Assembly: GCA_018883545.1 (NCBI GenBank)
Contig: JAHLEH010000001.1
Location: 744,001-808,000 of the forward strand
DNA: 64,000 nt
DNA from: Marixanthotalea marina
GTDB taxonomy: Bacteria > Bacteroidota > Bacteroidia > Flavobacteriales > Flavobacteriaceae
Reading direction: 5' to 3'
Shown here: in pieces, positions 63,914-64,000 of the stretch
Layout: every line of letters starts with the position of its first letter
Position numbering within the stretch: the stretch's first letter is position 1
Program-made: the position numbers and the translations under genes
The notes under the pieces: model-generated
The model's input: the letters and a program-made list of their open reading frames with translations, nothing else
What the model was told of the DNA's origin: nothing
Database searches by the model: none

Positions 63914-64000
63914 ATGAAAACAATCAAAATTTTATCATTATTAGCTCTTATAATAGGTATGAGTGCTTTTACTGTTGCTAAAATAGCGGTAGATGACGGT
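63914..64000 (+). CDS. Start of an exported protein gene (runs off the window)
   Basis: Twenty-nine codons are visible: MKTIKILSLLALIIGMSAFT, then VAKIAVDDG, a signal peptide and the first mature residues. Downstream of a TlpA-like gene, a second thioredoxin-family protein would be usual in this clade, but the domain itself is outside the window. Confidence 0.6.
   Translation, partial: MKTIKILSLLALIIGMSAFTVAKIAVDDG

Noticed and set aside
1..64000. CRISPR arrays, rRNA, tRNA, insertion sequences, phage genes
   Set aside because: No regularly spaced repeats, cloverleaf-like genes, transposase or phage proteins were seen; the repeats found are short palindromes.

Overview
The window looks like a chromosomal segment of a marine-type member of the Flavobacteriaceae (Bacteroidota). 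The evidence is a low G+C content, TAnnTTTG-type -7 promoter boxes (for example upstream of 14911, 37491, 40819 and 52807), and many Cys-lipoproteins. The gene order orotate phosphoribosyltransferase / SRPBCC / birA / rsfS / ftsH / LUD / cdsA / psd / acyl-CoA-binding protein also fits this family, as do a mevalonate-pathway pair and many short palindromic repeats between genes. I saw no rRNA, tRNA, CRISPR array, prophage or insertion sequence. Almost everything is ordinary chromosomal content with a few accessory-looking modules.

Layout. 1-9300: end of a GAF-type gene, an HD phosphohydrolase fused to a PycTM-like membrane module, a large metallophosphatase / kinase-like / Omp85 surface protein, a lipoprotein, a carboxylesterase and an unknown secreted protein. 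9381-15780: glycerophosphodiesterase, flavoprotein, DUF1697, mevalonate diphosphate decarboxylase, mevalonate kinase, UbiA prenyltransferase, and an RluB-like protein lacking its catalytic Asp. 16113-19686: arginine decarboxylase, a deoxyhypusine-synthase-family enzyme, two small unknown proteins and a VOC protein. 19714-24495: a membrane glycosyltransferase, a hybrid histidine kinase and a LytTR regulator. 24604-30405: two vanadium-haloperoxidase/PAP2-type lipoproteins alternating with outer-membrane barrel proteins and a DoxX protein, with a fossil repeat pointing to local duplication. 30471-45818: glycosyltransferases, phospholipid synthesis, FtsH, RsfS, BirA, PyrE, NUDIX, a SulP transporter, CoaD, Ddl, a PASTA protein and RluD.

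45864-55172: a DUF6090 protein, an exported pair (RraA-like plus a Tat-exported enolase-superfamily enzyme), a GlcG-like protein, YaaA, a TPR protein, a 44-residue ribosomal protein THX gene, a DUF418 gene broken by one in-frame TGA, VF530, DUF3500 and SIMPL proteins. 55197-62635 is a complete minus-strand tryptophan operon, trpL-E-G-D-C-F-B-(GIY-YIG)-A. 62747-64000: a MarR regulator, a TlpA-like lipoprotein and the start of another exported protein.

The most striking regulatory find is the trp leader: a 20-codon ORF with three consecutive Trp codons, an 11-bp terminator hairpin with a T run, and a 7-nt segment in the leader that can pair with the terminator to prevent it forming. Nearly every junction of the trp operon from trpG to trpA also carries REP-like palindromes, often as inverted pairs. 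One palindrome is read in frame inside trpF, and another pair brackets a GIY-YIG nuclease gene placed between trpB and trpA.
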